Shown piece after piece: positions 12,697-21,207 of a stretch of DNA of 64,000 nucleotides. The DNA is from Alphaproteobacteria bacterium (GTDB lineage Bacteria; Pseudomonadota; Alphaproteobacteria; Rhizobiales; Rhizobiaceae): NCBI GenBank assembly GCA_016861165.1, contig BOKV01000017.1, forward strand, positions 36,048 through 100,047. Direction: 5' to 3'. A program made the position numbers and the translations under genes. The notes under the pieces were generated by a model that saw nothing but the letters and a program-made list of their open reading frames with translations, had not been told where the DNA came from and ran no database searches. Positions within the stretch are counted from its first letter, which is position 1. Every line of letters begins with the position of its first letter.

Positions 12697-13938
12697 TCAG
12701 CGCATTTCGCGGCGCGCGTTGTAGACGTTCCAGATCAGGATCGGCGACACCAGCAGCATGATGACGATGGCGCTGGCCGATCCGACACCCCAGTCATTGG
12801 CGCGGAACAGCTTGTCGTACATGTAATTGGCCAGGACCTGCGTCTCCCACTGGCCGTTGGTCATGGCGAAGACAATGTCGAACACCTTGAGCACGACCAG
12901 CGTAATCGTGGTCCAGACGACGACGATGGTGCCCATGATCTGCGGCACCTTGATCTTGAAGAAGATGTCGATCGGGCTGGCGCCATCGATGACGGCCGCC
13001 TCGATGGTCTCCTCGGGGATGCCGCGCAGCGCCGCCGACAGGATGACCATGGCGAAGCCGGTCTGGATCCAGATCAGCACGACCATCAGGAAGAAGTTGT
13101 TCCAGAACGGAATGGTCAGCCAGGTCTGCGGCTGGCCATAGGGCAGGGCGACCGTCATCACCGCGAAGCAGGAGCGCAGCGACAGCCACAGCAGCCACGC
13201 GGCGCCAAGGGCGACGACGGCGCGCAGCGGCACGGTCCACCAGGAGCCGCCGCCGCGCTCGGCCTCGCCCCAGATCAGCGGCCTGAGCGACAGGTAGATG
13301 CCGTAGCCCATGAACGCGGCGAAGGCGAGCAGGATCAGCGCCGGCACCAGCCGCAGCAGGATGAACGAACCGGCGCCGCCGTCGAAGGCCAGCCACACCG
13401 CGTTGAGGACGCCGATCTGCTCCTGGTCGGCCGAACGGGTATCGTAGACCAGCTTGAAGATCACCGCCGCGCCGACGAAGGAGATCGCCATCGGCATGAA
13501 GATCAGCGATTTGGCGACATTGCCCCAGGCGATGCGGTCGGTGAGCTGGGCGGCGAGCAGGCCGAAGGCGGTGGCGGCCGCCGGCACGACGATGAGCCAC
13601 AGCATGTTGTTGCGCATGGCTTCCCAGAACTTCGGCTCGCTCACCATCTGGGAATAGTTGGCCAGACCGACGAAGGCGCCGCCGGCGTCGCGGTCGGTCA
13701 GCGACAGGCGCAGCGTCTCGAAGACCGGATAGCCGAGATAGAGCCCCAGCGCGAAGATGGCCGGGAACAGGAACAGCCACGGCCGCACCACGTTGGCGCG
13801 GTTGATGTTGCGCCCCGCATGTTCGCCCGTCGCCGGGAAGATCACCCGGTCCAGTATCTGGTTGGACAGATAGAAATAGCCGATGCAGCCGCCAACGCCG
13901 ACGACGATCGTGATCAGCCCCTGTAGCGCCGGATTCAT
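12697..13938 (-). CDS. aglF: Alpha-glucoside ABC transporter permease AglF, with internal insertion
   Basis: A 413-residue CUT1 permease that pairs with AglG. The EAA loop reads GIPEETIEAAVIDGASPIDI. Compared with the usual six-helix AglF of about 330 residues it is longer. A block of roughly 80-90 residues (about 200-285), with two extra hydrophobic segments (LVPALILLAFAAFMGYGIYL and AVVALGAAWLLWLSL), sits before the conserved GQPQTWL / NNFFLM region. Two extra helices would leave the topology of the C-terminal half unchanged. The start at 13938 has GGGAGGGG just upstream; an ATG 45 bases earlier is less likely. Confidence 0.88.
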   Translation of the reverse strand: MNPALQGLITIVVGVGGCIGYFYLSNQILDRVIFPATGEHAGRNINRANVVRPWLFLFPAIFALGLYLGYPVFETLRLSLTDRDAGGAFVGLANYSQMVSEPKFWEAMRNNMLWLIVVPAAATAFGLLAAQLTDRIAWGNVAKSLIFMPMAISFVGAAVIFKLVYDTRSADQEQIGVLNAVWLAFDGGAGSFILLRLVPALILLAFAAFMGYGIYLSLRPLIWGEAERGGGSWWTVPLRAVVALGAAWLLWLSLRSCFAVMTVALPYGQPQTWLTIPFWNNFFLMVVLIWIQTGFAMVILSAALRGIPEETIEAAVIDGASPIDIFFKIKVPQIMGTIVVVWTTITLVVLKVFDIVFAMTNGQWETQVLANYMYDKLFRANDWGVGSASAIVIMLLVSPILIWNVYNARREMR

Positions 13939-13980
13939 GGTCCCCTCCCGATAAGCACCCGCCTTCGCCTGGGTGCCGGC

Positions 13981-14008
13981 CATCCGGGGCGGTCAAACGC
14001 CCCGGATG
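13981..14008 (-). terminator. Perfect 11-bp stem-loop between aglE and aglF
   Basis: CATCCGGGGCG and CGCCCCGGATG form a perfect 11-bp stem with a 6-base loop, 28 bases after the aglE stop codon. There is no T-run, so it is not a classical intrinsic terminator. In binding-protein-dependent operons such structures usually protect the upstream binding-protein mRNA or partly terminate transcription. This would give excess AglE over permease. That role is inferred. Confidence 0.7.
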
Positions 14009-14036
14009 ACGGTCATCTGCTCGCCGGTCCGCCGCC

Positions 14037-15395
14037 TCAGCGCGGCCAGGAAGCCTGGATGGCGGCCGTCACGTCCTCGGCGGACTTGCCGCCGACATAG
14101 TCGACCATGCCGGTCCAGAACGAGCCGGCGCCGACGGCGCCGGGCATCAGGTCGGAGCCGTCGAAGCGGAAGGTGGTGGCGCCGAGCAGGATTTCGCCGA
14201 GCGAGCGGCGCGTGTCGGTGACATAGAGATCGGTATTGACCCCCTTGTGCGGCGTCAGGAAGCCGCCCCCCTCCAGCGACATCCACAGCTCGTGGGCGAT
14301 GGCGGTCTGGAGGAACTCGATGAAGGCATGCGCGGCCGGGCTGTCCTTGGTGACGGCAAACAGCGTGCCGGCGCCCAGTACCGGCGAGCCGAGGTCCTTG
14401 CCGGCATAGGCCGGCAGGTAGAAGAAGTCGGCATCGAGGCCGACCTCGGTGCCCTCGGGGAAGAAGGCCGGGATGAACGAGGCCTGGCGGTGCATGTAGC
14501 ACTGCGGCGGCGAGGAGAAGAGCCCCTTGGGCGCATCGCGGAAGTCGGTCGAGGCGACCGCGGCCGCTCCGCCGGCGACGAACTTGTCGTTGCGCGCGAA
14601 CCAGCCGAATTCCTCGATGGCGGCGATCACCCTTGGGTCGTTGAACGGGATATCGTTCCTCACCCACTGGTCATAGACCTCCGGCGTCTGGGTGCGCAGC
14701 ATCATGTCCTCGACCCAGTCGGTCGCCGGCCAGCCGGTCGCCGCGCCCGAGCCCAGACCGATGCACCACGGCGTGCCGCCATCGGCGACGATCTGCTCGG
14801 TCAGCGCCTTCAGTTCCTCCATCGTCTTGGGGATCTCGTAGCCGGCGTCCTCGAAATTCTCCGGCACGTACCAGACCAGCGACTTCACGTCCGCCTTGTA
14901 GGGAAAGGCGTAGAAGGACCGGGCGCCGTCCTTGCCGGCATAGCTGCCGAGATCGACCCAGGACTGGCCGGCCGCGTAGTTGTCGCGCATCCAGGCGGCA
15001 GCCTCCTCGCCGAGCGGCGTCAGGAAACCGCGCTTGGCCAGGTCGCCGGCCAGGCCCGGCTGCGGGAACACGGCGATGTTCGGCGCGGAGCCGGCCTCGG
15101 CGTCGACCACGATCTGCTGCTCCATGCTGTCGGAGCCGGTGTAGCGCACGTCGACATTGGCGGCCTTGGCGAAATAGGCCAGGACCGAATCGAAAGCCTC
15201 CTGGTCGGGTCCCAGCCACGGACCCAGGATGGTCAGCTGCGCGCCGCCGAGGTCATGCTTGTCCGCGAAGGCATTGTAGCTGTCCCAGTTGAAGGCACCC
15301 TCCCCGATCGGAACCATAAGTTCCTGCGCCGCGCCGGGGCCAAACGATACCGCCAGCGCAACCACGGCCGCGCCGGCCATAAGCATTCTTCTCAT
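14037..15395 (-). CDS. aglE: Alpha-glucoside ABC transporter substrate-binding protein AglE
   Basis: A 452-residue periplasmic binding protein of the CUT1 type. It has an N-terminal signal peptide (MRRMLMAGAAVVALAVSFG, cleavage near GAAQ-E), followed by a mature domain with features of the family (SAPNIAVFPQPG, SAGTLFAVTKDSPAAHAF-like segment near residue 365). It captures alpha-glucosides for AglFGK. The start at 15395 has GGAGGAG at good spacing; an upstream in-frame ATG lies before that ribosome site and is rejected. It is the first gene of the operon and is divergent from aglR. Confidence 0.92.
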   Translation of the reverse strand: MRRMLMAGAAVVALAVSFGPGAAQELMVPIGEGAFNWDSYNAFADKHDLGGAQLTILGPWLGPDQEAFDSVLAYFAKAANVDVRYTGSDSMEQQIVVDAEAGSAPNIAVFPQPGLAGDLAKRGFLTPLGEEAAAWMRDNYAAGQSWVDLGSYAGKDGARSFYAFPYKADVKSLVWYVPENFEDAGYEIPKTMEELKALTEQIVADGGTPWCIGLGSGAATGWPATDWVEDMMLRTQTPEVYDQWVRNDIPFNDPRVIAAIEEFGWFARNDKFVAGGAAAVASTDFRDAPKGLFSSPPQCYMHRQASFIPAFFPEGTEVGLDADFFYLPAYAGKDLGSPVLGAGTLFAVTKDSPAAHAFIEFLQTAIAHELWMSLEGGGFLTPHKGVNTDLYVTDTRRSLGEILLGATTFRFDGSDLMPGAVGAGSFWTGMVDYVGGKSAEDVTAAIQASWPR

Positions 15396-15582
15396 GATCT
15401 CTCCTCCAAATGGCATTGTCGTGTTTCCGGAACGATCCGGGCGGTCGTGTTCCGGCGGTCACCGAACGCCGGCAGGCCTCGCCTGCCCGGCACCAATGCC
15501 GGCCGCCTCCCGGTCGCCCGTCGCCGACCTCATGCGCCGCGCCGCGCGCCCGCCGCCGAAGCCATTGTCCGGGCCTCATGTT

Positions 15583-15594
15583 CAAAGCGCTTTG
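15583..15594. promoter_or_regulatory. Candidate LacI-type operator upstream of aglE
   Basis: CAAAGCGCTTTG is a perfect 12-bp palindrome with the central CG typical of LacI/GalR operators. It lies in the 463-base intergenic region between divergent aglE and aglR, 188 bases upstream of the aglE start. It is a plausible AglR site controlling the aglEFGAK operon. The rest of this intergenic stretch shows no further gene. Confidence 0.5.
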
Positions 15595-15819
15595 GCCCGC
15601 TGAACTTGCCCCGGATTGCACGAGGGAGTCAAGCGGTTCGATCGCCGATAGTCGCCGCGAAGGCATTCCGCTTCAACCCATCCGACCGCATGTTATTGTT
15701 TTTGCCAATTTTTTCCTCACACTCGGTTGCACGGAGGCATAATCGGCATGCGGCTGGGTCGGTGCGCGGCTGCCGCCGGCCGGACAAATGCCTTGACCTT
15801 CGTCCGTCTTTACCGAACA

Positions 15820-15837
15820 ATCCAAACCGTTTTGGAT
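15820..15837. promoter_or_regulatory. Candidate AglR autoregulatory operator
   Basis: ATCCAAACCGTTTTGGAT is an 18-bp inverted repeat, symmetric at 16 positions, with a central CG as in LacI-family operators. It ends 21 bases before the chosen aglR start codon. Its position would block aglR transcription, so autoregulation is likely. Confidence 0.55.
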
Positions 15838-15858
15838 GCGGCGCGGCAAGACGGAAAG

Positions 15859-16875
15859 ATGAAACTCAAGCAGCTGTCCGAACTGCTGGGGCTGTCGCCG
15901 ACGACGGTGAGCCGCGCGCTCAACGGCTATCCGGAGGTCAGCGAGAAGACGCGGCGGCGCGTCCTCGAAGCCGCGCGCGCCTTCTCCTACCAGCCGAGTT
16001 CGTCGGCCAAGCGGCTCGCCACCGGCCAATCGCTGACCATCGGCCACGTGCTGACCGTCGGCCGCCACATGACGATCGATCCGCACTTCGCCGACTTCAT
16101 CGCCGGCGCCGGCGAGACCTATGCGCGCATGGGCTACGACATGCTGATATCGGTCGTGCCGAAATCGGAGGAGGAACGGGTCTATCGTGGCTTTGCCTCT
16201 TCCGGCAAGGTCGACGGCATCATCCTCCACGAGCCGCGGGTGAGCGAACCGCGCATCCCGCTGCTCGCCGAACTCGGCCTGCCGTTCATCGTGCATGGCC
16301 GCAGCGACGAGCATGCCGAGGGCTATTCCTGGCTCGACGTCAACAACCGGCGCTGTTTCCGGCGCGCCGCCGAATTCCTGATGGACCTCGGTCACCGCCG
16401 CATCGCCTTGCTCAACGGCATCGAGGAGATGAACTTCGCGGCGCGGCGGCGGGCCGGCTATCTGGATGCCCACGCGGCCAGGGCGCTGGCATCCGATCCG
16501 GCGATCATCTTCCACGACGAGATGAACGAGCCCAACGGCCATGAGCGCGCCCGCGCGCTGCTTTCCTCCGCGCTGCCGCCGACCGCGATCATGACATCGA
16601 GCGTGCTGCAGGCGCTCGGCGTGCTGCGCGCCGTCCAGGAGGCCGGCCTGCGGCCCGGCCGCGACGTCTCGGTCGTCACCCATGACGACCAGCTGTCGTT
16701 CCTGCAGAACCCGGGTGCGGTGCCGATCTTCACGGCGACACGTTCCTCGATCCGCGAGGCCGGCCGGCGCTGCGCCGAACTCGTCATCGGCCTCAGCACC
16801 GACCCCGGCAGCGGTCCGGTCACCGAACTGTGGGAGGCCGAGCTGGTGGTCGGCACGTCGACCGGGCCGGCCTGA
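15859..16875 (+). CDS. aglR: LacI-family transcriptional regulator AglR
   Basis: A 338-residue regulator. The N-terminus MKLKQLSELLGLSPTTVSRA is the LacI helix-turn-helix and starts directly at the chosen ATG. The hinge helix region (YQPSSSAKRLATGQS) is followed by a periplasmic-binding-protein-like effector domain. It is divergent from aglEFGAK, which is the arrangement of aglR in Sinorhizobium, where it represses alpha-glucoside uptake genes. A longer in-frame start at 15727 would run across the candidate operator and has no family counterpart. Confidence 0.88.
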   Translation: MKLKQLSELLGLSPTTVSRALNGYPEVSEKTRRRVLEAARAFSYQPSSSAKRLATGQSLTIGHVLTVGRHMTIDPHFADFIAGAGETYARMGYDMLISVVPKSEEERVYRGFASSGKVDGIILHEPRVSEPRIPLLAELGLPFIVHGRSDEHAEGYSWLDVNNRRCFRRAAEFLMDLGHRRIALLNGIEEMNFAARRRAGYLDAHAARALASDPAIIFHDEMNEPNGHERARALLSSALPPTAIMTSSVLQALGVLRAVQEAGLRPGRDVSVVTHDDQLSFLQNPGAVPIFTATRSSIREAGRRCAELVIGLSTDPGSGPVTELWEAELVVGTSTGPA

Positions 16876-17130
16876 CGGCCGGCGTCCGCCGCCTCGTTCG
16901 GTCCGGGCCCACACCTGCGCCCGTCAGGCCATATTGCGCCGACCGGCAGTTCGCGTATGCTGCGCTTCGCAGGGGAAGGGCAGGGTCGGATTCGACGCGA
17001 ATCCTGTTGTAACAACCGCCAGGCGCCGGTGGCGCATGACTGGCCGCGGCTCGCCCACGGGCTCCGGTCAATCAACGGAAACTGGCGCCACACGCGGCGT
17101 GAACCGACCCGGAAGTGGTGGACAGTGGCG

Positions 17131-19707
17131 ATGCCGCATCGGTTTCGGCACCGGCCCGGGGTTGGTGGCGTCTGCCGTATCGCAGCGTGGCTGCTGCTTG
17201 CCGCCGGTCTTGCCGCCGTTTCGGCTGGCCCGACCCAGGCTCAAGGGGCGGCTTGGTCGCTGTCCAAGACGGCGAGCCCGACAACCTTCACCGGCGCCGG
17301 CGAGGTCATCACCTATACCTACACGATCGCCAACAGCAGCGGCCTCACCGGCCTCCTGCTCGACCTCTCCGACGACAAGGCGACCGTGCTCGACTGCCCG
17401 TCCGGCACGCTGGTTCCCCCGACCGGGTTGACCTGCCAGGGCGCCTATACGACTACGGCGGCCGACGTCGCCGCCGGCTCGGTCATCAACACGGCGGTGG
17501 TGATCGGCGACACCTGCCGCGACGGCTGCGACGTGACCATCAGCGCGCAGGCGACGATCACGTTCCTTGCGCTGCCGTCCTGGACGCTGGCCAAGACGGC
17601 CGACCCGACCACCTATGCGGCGCCCGGCGAGACGATCGCCTACAGCTACCTGGTGACCAATACCGGCAATGTCGCCATTTCCGCGATCACGGTCGGCGAC
17701 GACCGCGTCGCCACCGTTTCCTGCCCGGCCGCGGTGCTGGCCGCCGGTGCCTCGATGACCTGCACCGGCGCCTATGTCACCACGCAGGCCGATGTCGACG
17801 CCGGCAGCGTCACCAACACCGCCACCGCCAGCGGCGTGCCGGCAAGCGGGACGCTGCCCGACCTGACCGCGCAGGCGACGGTGACATTTGCGGCGTCGCC
17901 GGCCTGGACGCTGGCCAAGACGGCCGATCCGACCACCTATGCGGCGCCGGGCGAGACGATCGCCTACAGCTACCTGCTGACCAACACCGGCAATGTCGCC
18001 ATTTCCGCGATCACGGTCGGCGACGACCGCGTTGCCACCGTTTCCTGTCCGGCCGCGGTGCTGGCCGCCGGCGCCTCGATGACCTGCACCGCCGCCTATG
18101 TCACCACGCAGGCCGATGTCGACGCCGGCAGCGTCACCAACACCGCCACCGCCAGCGGCGTGCCGGCGAGCGGGACGCTGCCCGACCTGACCGCGCAGGC
18201 GACGGTAACGCTGGTGACCATCGGTGTCGCGCCCGGTTCGATCACCATCGTCGAGATCGCGGTCAACGGCGATGAAACCTTCGGCTTCGCCTCGACCGTT
18301 GCCGGGGCGGCAGCGTTCAACCTGACGACGGCGAGCGGCGGCGCCAGCCGATCGTTTCCGGCGCTGCCCTCCGGCACCTATGTGGTTACCCAGATCGGGC
18401 GGCCGCTCAACTGGGTGCTGTCGGCGCTGACATGCGCCGGCGACACCGGTGGAAGTACCACCACGGTCGAACTTGCGGCAGGCCGTGCCTCTATCGGCCT
18501 CGATGCCGGCGAGACGATCGTCTGCACCTTCACCAATAGCTTCGACCTCGACCGTCACCTCACGACTACCAAGGGCGTCATCGGCCGCTTCCTCGGCCGT
18601 CGCGCCGGGTTGCTGGTGAGCGAGGAGCCCGACCGGCCGCGCTTCCTGCGGCGCGTGCCCGGTTCGCTATGGGACACCGGCGGTTCACGCGCCAGCAACG
18701 TGCTGCCGTTCACCGTCACCGGCGATACCGCCGGACCCGACAGCCGCCTTGTGATCGCGACGAGCCTCAGCCAGATGGCGCGCGCGAGCGCCAGAGCGCC
18801 GGCCGACGAGGAGGCCGAGCAGGCGGCGCTGTCGATGCGCCTGTTCGGCCACGAGCCGCGCCAGGCGGCGGACGAGGCCGGGACAGCGGCGGCGCTGGCG
18901 CTGGCGCAGAGCACCCACGCGCCGCAGCCCGGCTTCGATGTGTGGGTCGAGGCACACTATCTGACCTACGGTTCGAACCTCGCCAATATCGCCACCGATG
19001 GCCAATTCGGCATCCTCTATGTCGGCGCCGACTATCTGTTCGGCGATGCGTTCATCGCCGGCTTCCTTGTCCAGTTCGACTGGGCCGAGGAGACGTCGGC
19101 CACGCTGAACAGCCGGATCGAGGGCAGCGGAACCATGGCCGGCCCCTATGTCAGCGCCAGGCTGGCGCCGAATCTGTTTTTCGATGCGCGCGTCGCCTGG
19201 GGCACGTCCGACAATCGCGTCGATCCCTTCGGCCTCTATACCAACAGCTTCTCGACTGAGCGCTGGCTGGCCCACGCCAAGCTCACTGGCAACTGGCACA
19301 GTGGCGACGACGTCCGCGTCACGCCCAGCCTCTCCGTCGACTATGTGCGGGAACAGCGCGACGGCTATGTCGATTCGCTTGGCGTGACGATTCCCGCGCA
19401 GACGGTCGAGCTCGGCCGCCTGACCTTCGGGCCGGAGATCGCCCGCCGGTTCGTCGCCGCGGATGGCGCCACCTACGAGCCGTTCGTGGCACTGACCGGC
19501 TCCTGGGATTTCGCCCGTTCGCAAGACCTTTCGCTGACCGGCCAGCCGGCCAGCGCCGACGCCTTCCACGGCAAGGTGCAGGCCGGGCTGCTGGCGCGCA
19601 TGCCCAACGGCGTTTCACTGCGTGTCGCAGGCTCCTATGACGGCATCGGCAGCAGCGATTTCGACGCCTATGGCGGCCAGTTCTGGCTCAACATCCCGCT
19701 CTATTGA
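17131..19707 (+). CDS. Autotransporter-like surface protein with tandem DUF11-type repeats
   Basis: About 858 residues. It begins with a signal-peptide-like N-terminus (CRIAAWLLLAAGLAAVSAG, then TQAQG). Three repeats of about 108 residues follow, each beginning W(T/S)L(A/S)KTA-PTT and ending in an AQAT(V/I)T motif; repeats 2 and 3 are almost identical. A linker with TIVEIAVNGDETFGF and IVCTFTNSFD follows, and then a C-terminal domain of about 280 residues. That domain has the alternating pattern of an outer-membrane beta-barrel and ends in QFWLNIPLY, with an aromatic last residue. It is predicted to be secreted and displayed on the surface. The start is uncertain: upstream in-frame codons exist from 16957 without a better ribosome site. 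The function (adhesion or matrix) is an inference from architecture. Confidence 0.78.
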   Translation: MPHRFRHRPGVGGVCRIAAWLLLAAGLAAVSAGPTQAQGAAWSLSKTASPTTFTGAGEVITYTYTIANSSGLTGLLLDLSDDKATVLDCPSGTLVPPTGLTCQGAYTTTAADVAAGSVINTAVVIGDTCRDGCDVTISAQATITFLALPSWTLAKTADPTTYAAPGETIAYSYLVTNTGNVAISAITVGDDRVATVSCPAAVLAAGASMTCTGAYVTTQADVDAGSVTNTATASGVPASGTLPDLTAQATVTFAASPAWTLAKTADPTTYAAPGETIAYSYLLTNTGNVAISAITVGDDRVATVSCPAAVLAAGASMTCTAAYVTTQADVDAGSVTNTATASGVPASGTLPDLTAQATVTLVTIGVAPGSITIVEIAVNGDETFGFASTVAGAAAFNLTTASGGASRSFPALPSGTYVVTQIGRPLNWVLSALTCAGDTGGSTTTVELAAGRASIGLDAGETIVCTFTNSFDLDRHLTTTKGVIGRFLGRRAGLLVSEEPDRPRFLRRVPGSLWDTGGSRASNVLPFTVTGDTAGPDSRLVIATSLSQMARASARAPADEEAEQAALSMRLFGHEPRQAADEAGTAAALALAQSTHAPQPGFDVWVEAHYLTYGSNLANIATDGQFGILYVGADYLFGDAFIAGFLVQFDWAEETSATLNSRIEGSGTMAGPYVSARLAPNLFFDARVAWGTSDNRVDPFGLYTNSFSTERWLAHAKLTGNWHSGDDVRVTPSLSVDYVREQRDGYVDSLGVTIPAQTVELGRLTFGPEIARRFVAADGATYEPFVALTGSWDFARSQDLSLTGQPASADAFHGKVQAGLLARMPNGVSLRVAGSYDGIGSSDFDAYGGQFWLNIPLY
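17581..18213 (+). repeat. Two near-identical 324-bp coding repeats
   Basis: The unit beginning TGGACGCTGGCCAAGACGGC at 17581 recurs at 17905, a period of 324 bp (108 codons). Over about 100 residues the two copies differ at only two amino acids (V/L and G/A), and the DNA is almost unchanged. A third, clearly diverged copy precedes them. Such identity indicates recent duplication or gene conversion and makes copy-number change by recombination possible. Confidence 0.85.
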
Positions 19708-19722
19708 ACGGCCCGGACGGCC

Positions 19723-21207
19723 TCAGCCGGCGCGCACGAAATCGCGCACCGTCCGCGCCGCGCCGCGCCGCATCAGCGAATCGAGATGGCCGGTCAGTAC
19801 CCGGCGGAACGGCGCGCTGCCGGCGAGATCGTGGCCGAACACTTCGGCCACGCCGAGCATGGCATCGACGAGCTTCGCGGGCTCGCCGCCGGCGGCATCG
19901 GCGATGGCGCGCAGCCGCTCGGCCAGCGGATCCTTCACGTCGATCGGCTGGCCGCCTTCATCGACGCCGGTTACATAGCGCATCCATGCCGCCACGCCGA
20001 GGGCCGCACGGTCCGCCGGCAGGCCGCGCGCGAGCCGGTCGCGGATGGTCCCGAGCAGCCGCTGCGGCAGCTTCTGGCTGCCATCCATGGCGATCTGCCA
20101 GGTGCGATGCTTCAGCGCCGGATTGGCGAACCTCTCGATCAGCGCGTCGCGATAGGCGCCGAGATCGCCGAGTTCGCCGGCAAGCGTCGGCATCGCCTCC
20201 TCGGTCATCAGGTCGCGAATGAGGGTGCGCAGCGCCGGATCGGCGATCGCCTGACTGACATATTCGTGGCCGGCGAGGTAGCCCAGATAGGCGATCGTCG
20301 AATGGCTGCCGTTGAGCATGCGCAGCTTCATCAGTTCGTATGGCCGCACGTCGGCGACGAGCTGCACGCCGACCTGTTCGAGCGGCGGCCTGGCCGAACC
20401 GAAGCGGTCCTCCACCACCCACTGGCTGAACGGTTCGGTCACCACCGGCCAGGCATCGGCGAGGCCGGTCGCGGCTTCGACCAGCCTGCGGTCCTCGTCG
20501 GTCGTGGCCGGGACGATGCGGTCGACCATGGTCGAGGGAAAGGCGACCTCGTCCGCGATGTAGGCCGCCAATTCCCTGTCGCGCATCGCGGCGAAGCCGG
20601 TGACAATGCGCGCCGCCGTCTCGCCGTTGGCCGGCAGGTTGTCGCAGCACAGCACCGTGAACGGCGGCATGCCGGCCGCACGGCGCAGTTGGAGCGCGCG
20701 CACGATCAGCCCCGGCGCGCTGACCGGCGCGTGCGGCTCCGCCAGATCGTGGACGATGTCGGGATGGGCCGGATCGAGCGCGCCGGTGGCCGGATCGTGG
20801 CAGTAGCCCTTCTCGGTGACCGTCAGCGACACGATGCGGATGCGCGGGTCGGTCATGGCCGCGATCAGCTCCGGGCGCTGGCTGGCCGCGTCGATGACGT
20901 CGAGGATCGACCCGATGATGCGGGTCGTCATGTCGGCACCGGCGCGCACCGCCAGCGTGTAGAGGAAGTCCTGCGGCGCCAGCGCGTTGCGCGTATCGGG
21001 CCGGCGAAGCGATGCGCCGATGATGCCCCAGGAGGGATCGGTCGCCAGCACGTCGTCGACATAGACCGCCATGTGCGCGCGGTGAAAGGCGCCGATGCCG
21101 AGATGAACGACGCCGGGGGTGACGCGCGAGCGGTCATAGGGCAGTCGGCCGTGAGCGGCTGCCGCCGACAGGCGCGCGCCGTGTGGTTCAGTCGTCAATT
21201 TCGACAA
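19723..21207 (-). CDS. Mannitol dehydrogenase / fructuronate reductase family oxidoreductase
   Basis: A 494-residue NAD(P)-dependent polyol dehydrogenase (MtlK/UxuB family). It has the N-terminal segment TPGVVHLGIGAFHRAHMAVY, the family signature around MKLRMLNGSHSTIAYLGYL (Lys, Asn and His of the active site) and the C-terminal helical domain. It could act as mannitol/arabinitol 2-dehydrogenase or reduce D-fructuronate to D-mannonate. It begins with TTG inside the end of the zinc dehydrogenase gene (20-base overlap), so the two are translationally coupled. They may catalyse consecutive steps, such as L-gulonate to fructuronate to mannonate. It is the last gene of the operon headed by the sugar ABC permease at 25075. 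Confidence 0.85.
   Translation of the reverse strand: MSKLTTEPHGARLSAAAAHGRLPYDRSRVTPGVVHLGIGAFHRAHMAVYVDDVLATDPSWGIIGASLRRPDTRNALAPQDFLYTLAVRAGADMTTRIIGSILDVIDAASQRPELIAAMTDPRIRIVSLTVTEKGYCHDPATGALDPAHPDIVHDLAEPHAPVSAPGLIVRALQLRRAAGMPPFTVLCCDNLPANGETAARIVTGFAAMRDRELAAYIADEVAFPSTMVDRIVPATTDEDRRLVEAATGLADAWPVVTEPFSQWVVEDRFGSARPPLEQVGVQLVADVRPYELMKLRMLNGSHSTIAYLGYLAGHEYVSQAIADPALRTLIRDLMTEEAMPTLAGELGDLGAYRDALIERFANPALKHRTWQIAMDGSQKLPQRLLGTIRDRLARGLPADRAALGVAAWMRYVTGVDEGGQPIDVKDPLAERLRAIADAAGGEPAKLVDAMLGVAEVFGHDLAGSAPFRRVLTGHLDSLMRRGAARTVRDFVRAG

Noticed and set aside
17068..18558. A 496-codon minus-strand frame with internal repeats
   Set aside because: Its repeats mirror the DNA repeats of the surface-protein gene. 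It contains no signal sequence or domain of its own.
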